DNA of 64,000 nt from positions 1 to 64,000 of the forward strand of contig NZ_JACJSF010000009.1 of assembly GCF_014698035.1 (NCBI RefSeq), in the 5' to 3' direction. The position numbers were made by a program, and so were the translations under genes. Position 1 is the first letter of the stretch. Each line of letters starts with the position of its first letter. The notes beneath the pieces are model-generated. The model saw only the letters and a program-made list of their open reading frames with translations. It was not told where the DNA came from and ran no database searches. This stretch comes from Desmonostoc muscorum FACHB-395 (lineage in GTDB: Bacteria; Cyanobacteriota; Cyanobacteriia; Cyanobacteriales; Nostocaceae). This document shows, one piece after another, positions 27,349 through 36,854 of the stretch.

Positions 27349-28254
27349 TTATGGAGATAATAAAAAATCTTGAACTACTTCTAAAACAACTGCTGGGTAT
27401 TCTTCATGCAATCCCAGAGAACCAGGGATAACAACACTTCTCACTCCTGGTAAAGCTACCAAAGCGTTCATTTCTTCTCGTGATTTAGGGGGGCTAGATT
27501 CCCCAATTACTACCATGAGCGGTATGCTTAGAGACTTTACAAGTTCTAAAAAATCAGATTGTTCGTGTACAGCATCAAGATTACCAGTTACAAAGGCAGC
27601 AGATGCAAATCGCGCTCCTGGCTGTTGAGTTGTTTGCCATTTCTTCTCAATGAAACTGGGTGTAATTTTAGCCGCGTCAGTAAAGACATGACGGCGGTAC
27701 ATAAAACTTAATAAAGATGGGGCAGTATTGAGTTTGTAGAGAGCTTGACCAAGTATAGGCGATCGCACCAATCCTCTCACAATGCCAGCTATCTGCTGAC
27801 TTGCCCCCATTGTCGGCAAAGGGCCACGCCAAGTAGGAGCTAACAATACAATTTTTGAGAAAGCAGCCTGCTTGAGGGCTAATTGTAAAACGTAACTAGC
27901 AGCATGACCAGCCGCTACTACAGTAATGGGAGTATTAAAAACAGCTTTGACAAAATCTTCCAGAAATTGCTGATATATTTCCGGTCGGTAATTCAAGCTA
28001 GGGCGAGAAGATTCACCAAATCCAGGCCAATCTATGGCTACAACTTGAAAATTGGGAGCTAGTAATTTGGCAAGTTCACCTACTTCCAAGCGAGTCGAAA
28101 CACTGCTGAAAGATGGTAGTAGCAATAGCGGTGAACCTTTACCAAGGGTTTCATAAACAACTCGCAATTGCTGATTTTCCCAGTTCCAGAAATATTCTTG
28201 AACTACTCCACCAAAGCCAGTAGCAATAGAGGTAGACAATAGATTGGTTGACAT
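27349..28254 (-). CDS. Alpha/beta hydrolase
   Basis: A 301-residue alpha/beta-hydrolase-fold protein. Recognisable elements are LLLPSFSSVSTRLEVGEL near the oxyanion loop, the strand-turn VVAIDWPGFGES, and a late catalytic region with VIGESSPP and GSLGLHEEYP (His). The nucleophile elbow reads AAGHAASYVL, where the usual GxSxG is replaced by GHAAS, so the catalytic Ser is not where expected. The start is placed at ATG 28254 (MSTNLLSTSIATG), because the longer frame runs through a heptamer repeat. No function beyond the fold can be given; it may be non-catalytic. It follows sufE on the same strand. Confidence 0.82.
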   Translation of the reverse strand: MSTNLLSTSIATGFGGVVQEYFWNWENQQLRVVYETLGKGSPLLLLPSFSSVSTRLEVGELAKLLAPNFQVVAIDWPGFGESSRPSLNYRPEIYQQFLEDFVKAVFNTPITVVAAGHAASYVLQLALKQAAFSKIVLLAPTWRGPLPTMGASQQIAGIVRGLVRSPILGQALYKLNTAPSLLSFMYRRHVFTDAAKITPSFIEKKWQTTQQPGARFASAAFVTGNLDAVHEQSDFLELVKSLSIPLMVVIGESSPPKSREEMNALVALPGVRSVVIPGSLGLHEEYPAVVLEVVQDFLLSP

Positions 28255-28281
28255 AAGACTAAATTTTGGTAGTTGTACGTT

Positions 28282-28338
28282 ATTTGTCAGTTGTCCTTTG
28301 TCCTTTGCAAATGACCAATGACTAATGACCAATGACCA
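28282..28338. repeat. CAATGAC heptamer element, copy 1
   Basis: A GTCAGTTGTCCTTTGTCCTTTG block is followed by AATGACCAATGACTAATGACC-type heptamers. The same compound element occurs at 30281-30371 and, inverted, at 48639-48709. It ends four bases from the sufE stop. Confidence 0.8.
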
Positions 28339-28341
28339 AGT

Positions 28342-28782
28342 TTAGTTAGGCAAATCTAACTTACATTCCAACGCTTTTTTTTGCATGGTTTTAAAAATGT
28401 TGTAAAATCCATTAGCGCGGGAAGGTGTCAGACTAACGTTTAAGCCTGTTTCTTGAATAAAATCTGGGGTAAGTTGGACAATCTCAGTTGGCGTTAGTCC
28501 CTGTAATCCTTCAACTAGCAGCCCTACTAATCCTTTGGTTAACTGGGAATCAGACTCACCCTGAAACACAACCTTACCGTCATTCAAAGTTGCTGTGATA
28601 TAAACTTGAGACACGCAACCAGGAACTTTATTTTCGGGTGATTTATCGGCTTCTGGGAACTCATTGAGCTTCTGAGCATACCAGATTAGCTGTTCGTAGC
28701 GCCGCTTCGGTTCGGAAGCGCGTTGAAAGCGCTGGACAATTTTAGCAAGCGCAGGTGGCAAAGAATCTAGAGTTGAGGACAT
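28342..28782 (-). CDS. sufE: SufE family Fe-S assembly protein
   Basis: A 146-residue protein of the SufE family, which accepts persulfide sulfur from the cysteine desulfurase SufS and activates it for the SufBCD scaffold. The family signature VPGCVSQV supplies the acceptor Cys56. The usual SufE course is visible: RFQRASEPKRRYEQLIWYAQ, ADKSPENKVPGC, and GESDSQLTKGLVGLLVEGL. Length is typical. No other suf genes adjoin it, as in other cyanobacteria where sufBCDS is a separate cluster. The downstream alpha/beta hydrolase is on the same strand, separated by a repeat element. Confidence 0.93.
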   Translation of the reverse strand: MSSTLDSLPPALAKIVQRFQRASEPKRRYEQLIWYAQKLNEFPEADKSPENKVPGCVSQVYITATLNDGKVVFQGESDSQLTKGLVGLLVEGLQGLTPTEIVQLTPDFIQETGLNVSLTPSRANGFYNIFKTMQKKALECKLDLPN

Positions 28783-29163
28783 AACAGAAGCTGCAAATGA
28801 TCGGTCTTACCTTGAGTGTAAATTATCTTTAGAGCAATCGCGCCTCTGATTTTATTGGCAGTATGAAGCTAGCCATTACCGACTATAACTTGTCAAATCA
28901 AGATAATTCCTGCGTAGGTGCAGCCCGCCCTAGGCATCGCACTTATCTTCAGTTACCTTTTTAATGCGTCTAATCGCAAAAACTTAATTTTTTTATATGC
29001 AGCCTTTGACAGCAACTCTGTACAAGTTACGTTGTATCGATATGCACTTACAAAAATAGCTGCAAGTAGCTTTTAACTAAGCAGCCAGATGATAATCAAC
29101 AATTAAAAATTAAAAATCAAAAAAAATTCTGACTTTTAATTTTTAATTTCTCTCCCTTAAGGA
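28783..29163. other. Gene-free stretch, 381 bp
   Basis: This separates two minus-strand genes (RNA-binding protein and sufE). AT-rich, with a short AATTAAAAATTAAAAATC repeat near 29100 that pairs with TTTTTAATTTTTAATT after it and may end the sufE-proximal or RNA-binding protein transcript. Nothing else was seen. Confidence 0.45.
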
Positions 29164-29682
29164 TTAATTCGTAGTTTGTGCAGCTAGCATCTGCTTCAGC
29201 TTTTCTAATTCCGAAGCCCAACGAGGATCGGGACGAATAGCGTCTGAATCGGTAGTTGTTGTGGTGCTGTTGTCGCGAGAACCGCCGCCACCGCCGCCAC
29301 GACGGGGCTTTTTAGAGCTTTTCTCCCGACGGCTACCTTCTCTACCTTCTCTATTAACGCTAGGAGTGGGCGTACTACTACCAGCCAGAGTAACTGGTTT
29401 AGGAGCTTGTTCGTCGCCCTCTTCACCCTTTGTCCGAGGTAATGCCTTTTCTAGCTTAATGGCGGTGTCTTTAAACATCTGACCATTATACTTTTCAATG
29501 ATTTCGTCAGCTTGTTCGTCATTGTTGACGGTAAGAAAACCGAAACCACGGCATTTGCCAGTTTTGCGGTCTTTAATTAATTTAGTAGTTACAGCTTCAC
29601 CTTCTGCTGCAAAAACTGCTTGCAAATCTTGACGATCGATTTCTTCTTTAGGCAAATTACCTATATATAGGCGAACGGACAT
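29164..29682 (-). CDS. RRM RNA-binding protein, glycine-rich type
   Basis: A 172-residue protein with one RNA recognition motif at residues 2-80. RNP2 is LYIGNLP and RNP1 is RGFGFLTV. After it come a Ser/Arg-rich stretch and a Gly run (RRGGGGGG), ending in a tail unlike the short Rbp proteins. Cyanobacterial Rbp proteins of this kind bind RNA and are often cold-induced or direct mRNA localisation at membranes. Here the tail is longer (about 90 residues) and ends in a helix (WASELEKLKQML) that could mediate contacts. GGAGG precedes the ATG at a good distance. The long upstream region suggests a regulated leader. Confidence 0.9.
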   Translation of the reverse strand: MSVRLYIGNLPKEEIDRQDLQAVFAAEGEAVTTKLIKDRKTGKCRGFGFLTVNNDEQADEIIEKYNGQMFKDTAIKLEKALPRTKGEEGDEQAPKPVTLAGSSTPTPSVNREGREGSRREKSSKKPRRGGGGGGSRDNSTTTTTDSDAIRPDPRWASELEKLKQMLAAQTTN

Positions 29683-30368
29683 GAACTATACCTCCAGAGT
29701 TAAATGAACATGGCAAGGCGAGAAAACAATCACTTGGCTTTGGCTTTTAATTTAAATAGATGCTATTGACCAAGACTGCCATCAACCAATTTTTTGCTCG
29801 AAACTGTCAACCTATACAATACAGTTTTTCGTCGGGATCAAGCTTGTTTAATCCAAAGGCCCACACAATGGTGAGCTAATAACACCTTAATTCTAAGAAT
29901 TGTAAATTTAATAGCCTATTGCCTGCTAAAGTACACGCTTTCTTCCATGCCTTTTTCGCAGAATCAAATACCATTCCTTACATTACCACGGTATTTTCTA
30001 CGTAGCTAGTTTAGCGCATACATTTCTAACGTTAGTATTACTGCATCGTAACATAAAACACATTTTTTTATTCAAGGGAGCATAATTTGAAACAAAAACC
30101 AGCCGGTGGCTGGTTGATTTCCTGCTGTGTTGGGAGGATAAAAAGGTATGGAGGGGGGAAAAGCATCCGAATTCATGACTAAGCTATAGTGCTGAGTTAT
30201 GTCGGCTGCTATTGTTTGTGTAAATAAATGTAACACTTTGAAAGAAAATCTGCAACTTTTGTTTACATTCCGATTTGTCATTTGTCAGTTGTCCTTTGTC
30301 CTTTGCAAACAACCAATGACTAATGACCAATGACCAATGACTAATGACCAATGACCAATGACCAATGA
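29683..30368. other. Gene-free stretch, 686 bp
   Basis: This holds the probable long leader and promoter of the RNA-binding protein gene, a minus-strand terminator (30094-30115) and a heptamer element (30281-30371). A 69-codon frame at 30072-30281 overlaps the terminator and is not accepted as a gene. Confidence 0.5.
30094..30115 (-). terminator. Intrinsic terminator
   Basis: Read on the minus strand, AACCAGCC-ACC-GGCTGGTT is followed by TTTGTTTC, a strong stem with a T-rich tail. It lies about 255 bp after the stop of the M48-like gene and should stop readthrough towards the RNA-binding protein gene. Confidence 0.75.
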
Positions 30369-30371
30369 CTA
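30281..30371. repeat. CAATGAC heptamer element, copy 2
   Basis: The TGTCAGTTGTCCTTTGTCC block is followed by about nine ACCAATG/ACTAATG heptamers. The stop codon of the M48-like gene (TAG, 30371-30369) is the first heptamer read on the minus strand. Confidence 0.85.
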
Positions 30372-32642
30372 ACCAGTCAGAAAAACGTATGCGCCCAAAG
30401 CCTGTGCTGCAACTGCCAAAAAAGTAGACCAGATGGGATGAGGGCTATGAATAGTTTTACCACTTTGAGTTTCTAAGGTGTGGACATCGATCCAAGGTGT
30501 TGCTCCTCGCCGGAACCAACCTGTGACGATAATTTGCCGACCGATGAGATCCTGGTGATTCACTGACTGTCCTAGCCAAGAAATGTGGTGTAATTTCACC
30601 AAGCCTGTGCTGGATTGGAGGATTAAATCTTGTGCTAGAGAGTTGCTAGTACCTTGACGACCTAATAGTTTACCCACCAGACGCACACTGACGCTATCAA
30701 TAGGTAAGGCAGAAGGGTCAGCTAATAGGTTGGGTAGGTAGTCATCAGTTTGCACAGTAGCGGATTTGATGTCAGGGAAAAAAGAATTAATCCGCATTAC
30801 TGTACCGATGCTAAAGCCAATTAGAAGGCAGCCTGTAATGAAAGACCAATCTTCATATATCCACTTTAGATTTAAAAACTTGAGTATGAATGCTAGTTGC
30901 CAGGTTAGCCAGACCAAAGCTGCAAACAGAAACCCTAAAGGAATTCCCAGCCAGGGAGCGATTTGTAATAAGAAAGACTGACGCTTAACCCTTGATGGTT
31001 CGCTAGTAAAATGTAGTTCGGTGTCTAGATGCCAGTGACGGGCTATTTTGCAGAGGCGTTCGATGCGATCGCCCATCAAAGAATGACTATTATTAATCGT
31101 AAACCATTGGCGGTATGGATTGGCAGTATCCCACTTCAAAAATGATTCAAAAGATAAATTGCTGGCAATAGTGCCCAAAGAAAGGCTCTGTTGGTGGCTG
31201 ACTGGTGTCAAGAGATTTAAGCTTTCTAGTTGCCAACTGGTCTGTTCTTCTTTTTGAATATCAGCTGCAATGCCAATGGAAATTTTGAGTAAAGCGCGAA
31301 TCAGGGCGTTGGGATTACCGGTGATTTCAGATGCGACGCGATCGCTATAATAAAGCCGCAACCGCGACAACCACAATCCAGTCCCAGTTAGCAAACCCCA
31401 AAGTCCATAAATGAGACTAGCCAGAATTGTCATCGGCCAATGCCAAATCCCTGATATTTTGTCTCCCAACTCTGATATTTGCTGATAAAGCTTATAAATT
31501 GGTAGTGTCACCAGCAGCAACAAAGACATCACAGAGAAATCCCAGTGAGCAATGTGCCCTAGCTGCGTGGCGTAAATAATCGCGATTTCATCATCTGCCA
31601 GTTGCTCTAATAGCCCTTGACTCACAACAATCCTGGCATTACGTGGTAAACTACCGTAGGTCAGGATAATTGGTGCAGCCATTGGTAAAATCCGCAGTTT
31701 GGGTAACGGCCAGTGGCGCTGTTGACAACAACGTTGTAGCACCCGCACAGCCTCGCGGCTATGGGCATTCAATACATCTTTGGGAAATTCTCGCTGACCA
31801 TATAAGTTAGCCAGTAGCAGATCCAGTAACCAAGGTGATACTCCGATCAAAATCACCAATACTATTAGCAACAATTTAGTAGGGTTGCTGTATAAAAGCT
31901 GCAACGGCTCCAGATAAGGTAGTTTGACTAGAGTCAGGTTGATGAATCCCATTACGAACTTAAGGATTTCTCGCATCACCCAAAATAAGGCAATGAATGT
32001 TCCTGCTGTTAGCAATCGTAAGGGAATTAATTTTGGTTTACGTAGAGGTTGCCATGCTTTGGCGCGTTGTGCTTGTCGCCAATAAATAACACCAAATAAT
32101 TTAGCTTGGGTGCGGGTAACAGAACCCATGAAACCGTTTAAAGGTGCAGCCGGTGGTGGTAATGGTGTAGCCACCGTGGCTTTGAGTCTAGGTAGTGGTA
32201 CCATCGGCGGGGTGTCGGTCTTAGTTTCTATTACTTGGTCTTCTGGCTTTTCTTCTAATGTAGGGTTTACCGGAGGGGTAACTGGGGGAGAATCTGGAGG
32301 AGGATTTGGAGTTGAGTTATCAAACGCTACAAATCCAGTTTCGACATTTTTTGATTCTTGATCGCGTTTCTTACGTTTTGTCAGGTGTTCGAGAGCGCGT
32401 TTTGCCCACTCTTGAACTTGCGGATTGTTACTCTCAATGAGATTCTGGGAAATAGCGATCGCTTTGGGAACTTCGCCAGTGCGAGCATAAGCCATCACTA
32501 AACCAACCTGGGCTTGTAAGCTAGCAGTACCATTATTTTGGCTGCTAGCAATAGGTTCTAGTTGAGCGATCGCTGTTTGGTAATTTCCCTGCTTGAGGGC
32601 AATTAAACCAGCCTCCAAAGACGGTTTGGCATGTGAAGGCAT
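30369..32642 (-). CDS. TPR-M48-like membrane protein with degenerate zinc site
   Basis: A 757-residue protein from ATG 32642; a longer frame from TTG 32690 is less likely. Residues about 5-90 form TPR-like helices (GLIALKQGNYQTAIAQLEPI). A Pro/Thr-rich linker follows, then paired membrane segments near 212-235 and 256-275. Next is an M48/HtpX-like domain (RNARIVVSQGLLEQLADDEI). Where M48 proteases have HExxH, this protein has TQLGH (359-363), and the downstream SRxxEYxAD motif reads SRLRLYYSD. Two of three zinc ligands and the catalytic Glu are missing, so it is very probably not a protease. More membrane segments and an OB-like C-terminal domain (LIGRQIIVTGWFRRG) follow. Its role is unknown; membrane protein quality control is a guess from the fold. 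Confidence 0.85.
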   Translation of the reverse strand: MPSHAKPSLEAGLIALKQGNYQTAIAQLEPIASSQNNGTASLQAQVGLVMAYARTGEVPKAIAISQNLIESNNPQVQEWAKRALEHLTKRKKRDQESKNVETGFVAFDNSTPNPPPDSPPVTPPVNPTLEEKPEDQVIETKTDTPPMVPLPRLKATVATPLPPPAAPLNGFMGSVTRTQAKLFGVIYWRQAQRAKAWQPLRKPKLIPLRLLTAGTFIALFWVMREILKFVMGFINLTLVKLPYLEPLQLLYSNPTKLLLIVLVILIGVSPWLLDLLLANLYGQREFPKDVLNAHSREAVRVLQRCCQQRHWPLPKLRILPMAAPIILTYGSLPRNARIVVSQGLLEQLADDEIAIIYATQLGHIAHWDFSVMSLLLLVTLPIYKLYQQISELGDKISGIWHWPMTILASLIYGLWGLLTGTGLWLSRLRLYYSDRVASEITGNPNALIRALLKISIGIAADIQKEEQTSWQLESLNLLTPVSHQQSLSLGTIASNLSFESFLKWDTANPYRQWFTINNSHSLMGDRIERLCKIARHWHLDTELHFTSEPSRVKRQSFLLQIAPWLGIPLGFLFAALVWLTWQLAFILKFLNLKWIYEDWSFITGCLLIGFSIGTVMRINSFFPDIKSATVQTDDYLPNLLADPSALPIDSVSVRLVGKLLGRQGTSNSLAQDLILQSSTGLVKLHHISWLGQSVNHQDLIGRQIIVTGWFRRGATPWIDVHTLETQSGKTIHSPHPIWSTFLAVAAQALGAYVFLTG

Positions 32643-32835
32643 ACAAATTCTGGCACTCCAATCTCTTCTAGGTGATCCACGTTTGTGCAAAAGCGCGAAC
32701 CTCGGATGCCGTGGAACTCAACCGCGCCCGAGTTTTGCTTGTCAAGTGAATGATAAAGATTGAATTCAGGAGTCAGGAGTCAGAATTCAGTTGAGTTTTG
32801 ATCTGAATTCTGGATTCTGAATTCTGTATTCTTCT

Positions 32836-34464
32836 TCATTCCTCCACTGGTTGTTGACTAGAAAATACTGGAGCGATCGCGCTTAATTTTAACTCTGGAT
32901 GGTCGCCCAGTAACTGTTGACAATTCCATTCATTGCGGAATAGCAACACTGGTCGTCCCATGCTGTCTTTAACTGTAGTGGTATTGAATATTCTTCCCAC
33001 CTTTTCTAATGCTTCCCAACCACCCTCAACCCAACGGGCGACACTGTAGGGCAATAAATCTAATATGGTTTCTACACCATACTCGTTTTGTAAGCGAAAC
33101 TGCACTACTTCAAATTGCAACTGACCCACCGCCGCCAAAATTGGATCGCGCTTGGCTTCATCAGTTGAATACATAATTTGCACAGCACCTTCTTCTCGCA
33201 ATTCCGCAACGCCTTTTTGGAATTGTTTAGACTTCGAGGGGTTGGGATTCCTCAGAGATGCGAACAGTTCCGGCGAAAAATACGGAATTCCCTCATATTC
33301 GAGCTTTTGTCCTGTGTAAATTGTATCCCCGATCGCAAAAACACCGGGATTATTCAAACCGATCACATCGCCAGGATAAGCCACATCAATCGATTCTCGC
33401 TCTTGGGCAAAGAGTTTTTGCGGGCGAGACAGACGGATGAGTTTACCAATGCGGGCGTGATTCACCATCATATCTTTTTCAAACTTACCAGTACAGACCC
33501 GGATAAATGCGACGCGATCGCGGTGTTTCGGGTCCATGTTCGCTTGTAGTTTAAAGACAAATCCTGAAAATTCTGGGTATGTAGGAGCAACTTCGCCAAC
33601 ACTGCTGTAGTGAGAACCAGGTTTGAGGGCATATTCGAGGAAATACTTGAGGAATAACTCTACCCCAAAGTTGGTCATGGCACTACCAAAGAACACAGGT
33701 GTCATTTTGCCTTCGTGTACCAACTGCAAATCTAGTTCTGGCCCAACTCCTTCTAGCAGTTCTAAATCATTTTTCAGTTGGTAGTAGAGGCTTTGTTCTA
33801 GCTTCTCTTCTATTCTCGGATCGCCTAATTCGACTATCGTATCACGGGCTTCTCGGCTACCGTGGGCACTGCGTTCAAAGAGGTGTATTTGTTGTTTGTG
33901 TCGGTCAAAAACACCTTTAAAGCGATCGCCCATACCAATCGGCCAGTTGACTGCATAAGTTTGCAATCCCAATTCTTGCTCAATTTCATCCAACAGTTCT
34001 AAAGGTTCTCTTCCGGGGCGATCAAGCTTGTTGATAAATGTAAAAATCGGAATACCGCGCAACTTACACACTTCAAACAATTTGCGGGTTTGGGGTTCCA
34101 AACCTTTTGCCGCATCAATTAACATCACTGCATTATCGGCGGCGGCGAGAGTGCGATAAGTATCTTCACTGAAATCTTGGTGTCCGGGAGTGTCTAATAA
34201 ATTGATTTGACACTTCTGGTATTCAAATTGCAACACCGTAGAGGTAATAGAAATACCCCGTTGTTGCTCCATCGCCATCCAGTCAGAGGTAGCCTTACGC
34301 TGTGCCCGTCGCGCCTTAACCGCCCCAGCTTCGTGAATTGCACCTCCGTACAGGAGTAACTTTTCTGTTAGTGTCGTTTTACCCGCATCGGGGTGAGATA
34401 TAATCGCAAAGTTGCGGCGCAGTTCAACCGCTTGAATAAGTTCAGACTGAAGTTCAGTAGACAT
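32836..34464 (-). CDS. prfC: Peptide chain release factor 3
   Basis: A 542-residue translational GTPase that recycles RF1/RF2 from the ribosome after termination. G1 is [10 protein letters not shown]2 lies in RGISITST, G3 is DTPGHQDF, and G4 is [10 protein letters not shown]. The class-specific continuation ([20 protein letters not shown]) and C-terminal domains ([31 protein letters not shown]) separate it from EF-G. Length is normal. It is a single gene on the minus strand. prmC, which modifies the RF1/RF2 glutamine, lies 9 kb away in the same window. Confidence 0.96.
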   Translation of the reverse strand: MSTELQSELIQAVELRRNFAIISHPDAGKTTLTEKLLLYGGAIHEAGAVKARRAQRKATSDWMAMEQQRGISITSTVLQFEYQKCQINLLDTPGHQDFSEDTYRTLAAADNAVMLIDAAKGLEPQTRKLFEVCKLRGIPIFTFINKLDRPGREPLELLDEIEQELGLQTYAVNWPIGMGDRFKGVFDRHKQQIHLFERSAHGSREARDTIVELGDPRIEEKLEQSLYYQLKNDLELLEGVGPELDLQLVHEGKMTPVFFGSAMTNFGVELFLKYFLEYALKPGSHYSSVGEVAPTYPEFSGFVFKLQANMDPKHRDRVAFIRVCTGKFEKDMMVNHARIGKLIRLSRPQKLFAQERESIDVAYPGDVIGLNNPGVFAIGDTIYTGQKLEYEGIPYFSPELFASLRNPNPSKSKQFQKGVAELREEGAVQIMYSTDEAKRDPILAAVGQLQFEVVQFRLQNEYGVETILDLLPYSVARWVEGGWEALEKVGRIFNTTTVKDSMGRPVLLFRNEWNCQQLLGDHPELKLSAIAPVFSSQQPVEE

Positions 34465-34588
34465 AATTGTATTTGTTTGTTAGCTAGCTTAATTTTTTTT
34501 GACTCTGGCAAGTCTTTTAATCTTAAGACAACGATGCTCGTGATAGGGTCGTAGTATAACCAACAATCTAACTAAAGAGGAGAAAGCA

Positions 34589-34948
34589 ATGTACGACACA
34601 GACAAGCGAAAGCTTCTATCAGCCTTGTCGCATGGAGCCATTTTTTTCAGCACAACATTGGTATCTGTCGGTGTACCTATCGCCATACTGCTTGTATCTG
34701 ACGATCCTGTTGTTAAAGAAAACGCCAAAGAATCCATCAATTTCCACTTTAATGTCTGGTTTTATGGTGCAATTCTGGGAGCGCTGTTTTTTCTATTCGG
34801 TTGGTTAGTGTTACCTCTATTATTACTGGGGCCACTAGCTGGTCTGGGATATCTATTACACTGGGGATTAACAATTTGGGCGCTCATCGGAGTTTTCAGC
34901 AATCCTGATATACCCTTCCGTTATCCCTACATTTTCCGATTTCTTTAG
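34589..34948 (+). CDS. DUF4870 membrane protein
   Basis: A 119-residue small membrane protein with three or four hydrophobic segments. It matches the DUF4870/Tic20-like small protein pattern: KLLSALSHGAIFFSTTLVSVGVPIAILL, then VKENAKESINFHFNVWFYG, then a long hydrophobic hairpin. AGAGGAG lies just before the ATG. The biochemical function of the family is unknown. It is divergent from prfC. Confidence 0.85.
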   Translation: MYDTDKRKLLSALSHGAIFFSTTLVSVGVPIAILLVSDDPVVKENAKESINFHFNVWFYGAILGALFFLFGWLVLPLLLLGPLAGLGYLLHWGLTIWALIGVFSNPDIPFRYPYIFRFL

Positions 34949-35276
34949 AAGAAATTACATTGGGCATTGGGAATTGTTAGTTATTTTTATTAAGCTGTTG
35001 TGCCTTGAGTTTGCACACAACCAATCGCCAGGATTTTGCCAACAGAAGGTCTGACGATTTTGAATTTTGAATTGCTTATTATGTCGTTTTTTTCCCAGTC
35101 CGTTGGATAGGTACAACCAAGCTGTAGAATACAAAATTGCCCCACAACTTGATTAAGAGTAGGGCAAAGGACAGTTAAGCACTGTTTGTAGTCTGTCTGA
35201 CGGCAGGAAAATTTTAGCCTGCTTTTGTGACGCTTTATTTTGTGTCCATTTGCGTTATTTTTCTTCATAAAATTTT

Positions 35277-36257
35277 ATGTTTCCTACACACCGCCCCCGT
35301 CGTCTGCGTACCCATCCTCAACTGCGCCGGATGGTTCGTGAAACTGTTTTAACAACAAGCGATTTAATTTACCCATTATTTGCCGTACCAGGTGAGGGAA
35401 TCGCTAATGAGGTGAAATCCATGCCCGGAGTCTACCAACTTTCGGTAGATAAAATCGTTGAAGAAGCAAAAGAAGTTTACGACTTAGGAATTCCTTCTAT
35501 TATTTTATTTGGAATTCCGGCTGATAAAGATGTAGATGCAACTGGTGCTTGGCATGATTGCGGTATCGTCCAAAAAGCGGCGACGGCGGTAAAAACAGCA
35601 GTGCCAGATTTGATTGTAATTGCTGATACTTGTTTGTGTGAGTACACTAGCCACGGTCATTGTGGTTATCTGCAAGTTGGTGATTTAACAGGAAGAGTTT
35701 TAAATGACCCAACTTTGGAATTGTTGAAGAAAACAGCAGTTTCTCAAGCCAAAGCCGGTGCCGATATCATTGCGCCTTCTGGGATGATGGATGGGTTTGT
35801 GCAAGCAATTCGTCAGGGTTTGGATGAAGCAGGATTTCAAGACACGCCGATTTTGTCTTATGCTGCTAAGTATGCTTCGGGTTATTATGGCCCATTTCGG
35901 GATGCCGCAGACTCGACACCGCAATTTGGGGATAGAAGAACTTACCAAATGGACCCTGGTAATGCCCGCGAAGCAATTAAAGAGATTGAATTGGATATCG
36001 CTGAAGGTGCTGATATGCTCATGGTTAAGCCAGCCTTGGCATACATGGATATTATCTGGCGGGTGAAAGAAGCGAGTAACTTACCAGTTGCGGCTTACAA
36101 TGTTTCTGGTGAGTATGCGATGGTGAAAGCTGCGGCTCTCAACGGTTGGATTGATGAAGAGCGCGTAGTTATGGAAACTTTAACTGGGTTTAAACGGGCT
36201 GGTGCAGACTTGATTTTGACCTACCATGCCAAAGATGCGGCACGATGGTTAAAGTAA
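35277..36257 (+). CDS. hemB: Porphobilinogen synthase (delta-aminolevulinate dehydratase)
   Basis: A 326-residue enzyme that condenses two 5-aminolevulinates into porphobilinogen, the first pyrrole on the path to haem, chlorophyll and phycobilins. The active-site zinc motif [14 protein letters not shown] is complete, with three Cys as in the E. coli enzyme, not the Asp-rich plant type. The two Schiff-base region lysines lie in the segment before [10 protein letters not shown] (AAKYASG) and in [11 protein letters not shown]. Full length. The start codon lies in TTTTATG with no strong Shine-Dalgarno. A zinc-dependent HemB in a cyanobacterium links tetrapyrrole output to zinc supply. Confidence 0.96.
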   Translation: MFPTHRPRRLRTHPQLRRMVRETVLTTSDLIYPLFAVPGEGIANEVKSMPGVYQLSVDKIVEEAKEVYDLGIPSIILFGIPADKDVDATGAWHDCGIVQKAATAVKTAVPDLIVIADTCLCEYTSHGHCGYLQVGDLTGRVLNDPTLELLKKTAVSQAKAGADIIAPSGMMDGFVQAIRQGLDEAGFQDTPILSYAAKYASGYYGPFRDAADSTPQFGDRRTYQMDPGNAREAIKEIELDIAEGADMLMVKPALAYMDIIWRVKEASNLPVAAYNVSGEYAMVKAAALNGWIDEERVVMETLTGFKRAGADLILTYHAKDAARWLK

Positions 36258-36854
36258 GGTGTGCGATTGAATGATAATAATTGAGAAAATCTCACGCAGA
36301 GGCGCAAAGACGCAGAGTTGGGTTTTAGTGTTTAGGCGTGAGATTCTTTGTTTATGGCTTTTGCGATGCCTGCGGCGGGTTAAGACTATGCAAATTCACT
36401 TTTCAAGCAGTGTTATGGGGATGCGATCGCTACTTGATTATAGTTTTTTCATCGGACACCACTAGCTAAAATTCCTAAAATTTCTAAAATTCTATTAACA
36501 TCTTTTAGTTAATTTGATGGCGGGTTTTGCCGCAGATACTTATCTTCTAAAAAACCTGACGTTAAATTGGGATTTTTCAATCAGGAAGCTTTTAATGTAT
36601 TTTATACATTTACTCTAAGTTTTATTACATAAATAAATCAACAGATTTGCCAGAGTGAGAGGCGATCGCTCATCAAGCTCATAAAACATCTAAAATCTAA
36701 ATTAAATAGCTTTGATATAGTTATGGCAATTGCTCGCTCTATGTTTGGAGCAGTTCGTTTAAAAAACCCAAACTCTAACTAGTGCGATCGCTAACCGTAT
36801 TTGCGACAGCAGCACGATAAAATTCTAAAACCATAATCGTACTAAAAGGTCTAA
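36258..36854. other. Gene-free stretch, 597 bp
   Basis: Contains an inverted repeat element (36288-36345), several HIP1-like octamers and AT-rich sequence up to pdhB. A 64-codon frame at 36271-36465 is built on the repeat and is rejected. Confidence 0.5.
36288..36345. repeat. 58-bp inverted-repeat element, CGCAGAGG family
   Basis: AATCTCACGC and GCGTGAGATT close a 58-bp unit whose left half contains CGCAGAGGCGCAAAGACGCAG, related to the element at 27171-27254. Confidence 0.7.

Noticed and set aside
30072-30281. 69-codon minus-strand frame
   Set aside because: Its 3' part is the intrinsic terminator stem at 30094-30115, and its product has no family features.
34990-35268. 92-codon frame on the minus strand, divergent from hemB
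   Set aside because: Its start is eight bases from the hemB start, it contains an intergenic-looking AATTTTGAATTTTGAATTG stretch, and the product shows no family features. It could be real but cannot be supported.
36271-36465. 64-codon plus-strand frame after hemB
   Set aside because: It is built on the CGCAGAGG inverted-repeat element and a GCGGCGGGTTAAG repeat piece.
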